From the NCBI GenBank assembly GCA_944320815.1, contig CALUIZ010000004.1, forward strand, positions 1-64,000: a stretch of 64,000 nucleotides of DNA. The letters run 5' to 3'. Below the pieces are notes generated by a model. That model was not told the DNA's origin, ran no database searches, and worked only from the letters and a program-made list of their open reading frames with translations. The stretch comes from an uncultured Phocaeicola sp. GTDB lineage: Bacteria; Bacteroidota; Bacteroidia; Bacteroidales; Bacteroidaceae. Below are positions 63,874-64,000 of this stretch, piece after piece (within the stretch, counting starts at the first letter, position 1; each line of letters starts with the position of its first letter). The position numbers and the translations under genes were made by a program.

Positions 63874-64000
63874 ATGGATGCAAGAAAATTTATTATAACA
63901 TCAGGCCTGGCGGTGGCAGGTATGCTGCCGTTGGCTGGGCAGTCTTCCTATGATGCCGCCCTGTTGACTGGAAGTGAGTTGAATGGTACTGCCCGTTTTG
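63874..64000 (+). CDS. OmpP1/FadL-like outer-membrane protein (3' partial)
   Basis: First 42 codons only. Signal peptide (MDARKFIITSGLAVAGMLPL, cleaved near AGQ) followed by SSYDAALLTGSELNGTARF, which closely resembles the start of Bacteroidetes OmpP1/FadL-type porins (often annotated hemin receptor). Cut by the window edge. Probably in an operon with the Trp-rich gene. Confidence 0.75.
   Translation, partial: MDARKFIITSGLAVAGMLPLAGQSSYDAALLTGSELNGTARF

Overview
The window is chromosomal DNA from a Bacteroidales bacterium, most likely Bacteroides or Phocaeicola. Support: the RnfG-E-A order, a SusC/SusD pair beside glycosidases, GldE, bL38-, DUF3276- and DUF5606-type proteins, a long Bacteroidetes-type NusB, a trpBEGDCFA operon, and promoter elements of the Bacteroides form (TTTG near -33, TAnnTTTG near -7). 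Most of it is gene-dense core genome of moderate GC. Two AT-rich patches (about 3.06-4.85 kb and 48.4-49.97 kb) look acquired. I saw no rRNA, tRNA, insertion sequence or CRISPR array.

Layout. 1-1559: end of an rnf operon (rnfG partial, rnfE, rnfA). 1804-2838: galE. 3.2-4.8 kb: AT-rich pair encoding a 70-residue peptide and a surface lipoprotein. 5.0-15 kb: MATE exporter, short-chain dehydrogenase, a very large nuclease-helicase downstream of a lipoprotein gene, and CopA. 15.1-17.8 kb: CPA2 antiporter overlapping a HIT protein. 17.9-20.2 kb (minus): S4 protein, pth, rplY, DUF3276. 20.4-23.8 kb (plus): nusB, yajC, ybbR-like, coaE, DUF5606. 23.9-26.6 kb (minus): Fur-family regulator, RNase G, a 30-codon bL38-type ribosomal protein gene, HU. 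26.9-30.5 kb (plus): mutY, ssb, gldE, PPTase. Then a POT peptide transporter, GH29 fucosidase, GH2 beta-galactosidase, a two-component system and L-asparaginase. 41.7-48.4 kb (minus): the complete trp operon behind a leader peptide and an attenuator. 48.5-49.9 kb: AT-rich pair with a putAbiC-type gene. Then alkD, a secreted metallophosphoesterase, and a minus-strand polysaccharide utilization locus (susC, susD, GH92, GDPD). Last come prmA, a Trp/Tyr/Gly-rich exported protein and the start of an OmpP1/FadL-like porin.

Three things stand out. First, a dispersed intergenic repeat family: tandem units of about 22 bp with core CCCGTTG-TTC-N(4-6)-GAA occur at seven or eight sites (about 1.6, 7.1, 14.9, 19.8, 26.8, 30.6, 42.5 and 61.3 kb). 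Second, the trp leader encodes Phe-Phe-Trp-Trp, and the Trp codons lie inside a 9-bp RNA helix with sequence just after the leader stop codon. Third, the RnfG tail carries two extra motifs matching the ApbE flavinylation consensus Dxx[ST]GA[ST]. Other candidates are the putAbiC pair, the PUL with two phosphoesterases nearby, and a Fur-family gene whose promoter lies inside the terminator hairpin of the gene upstream.
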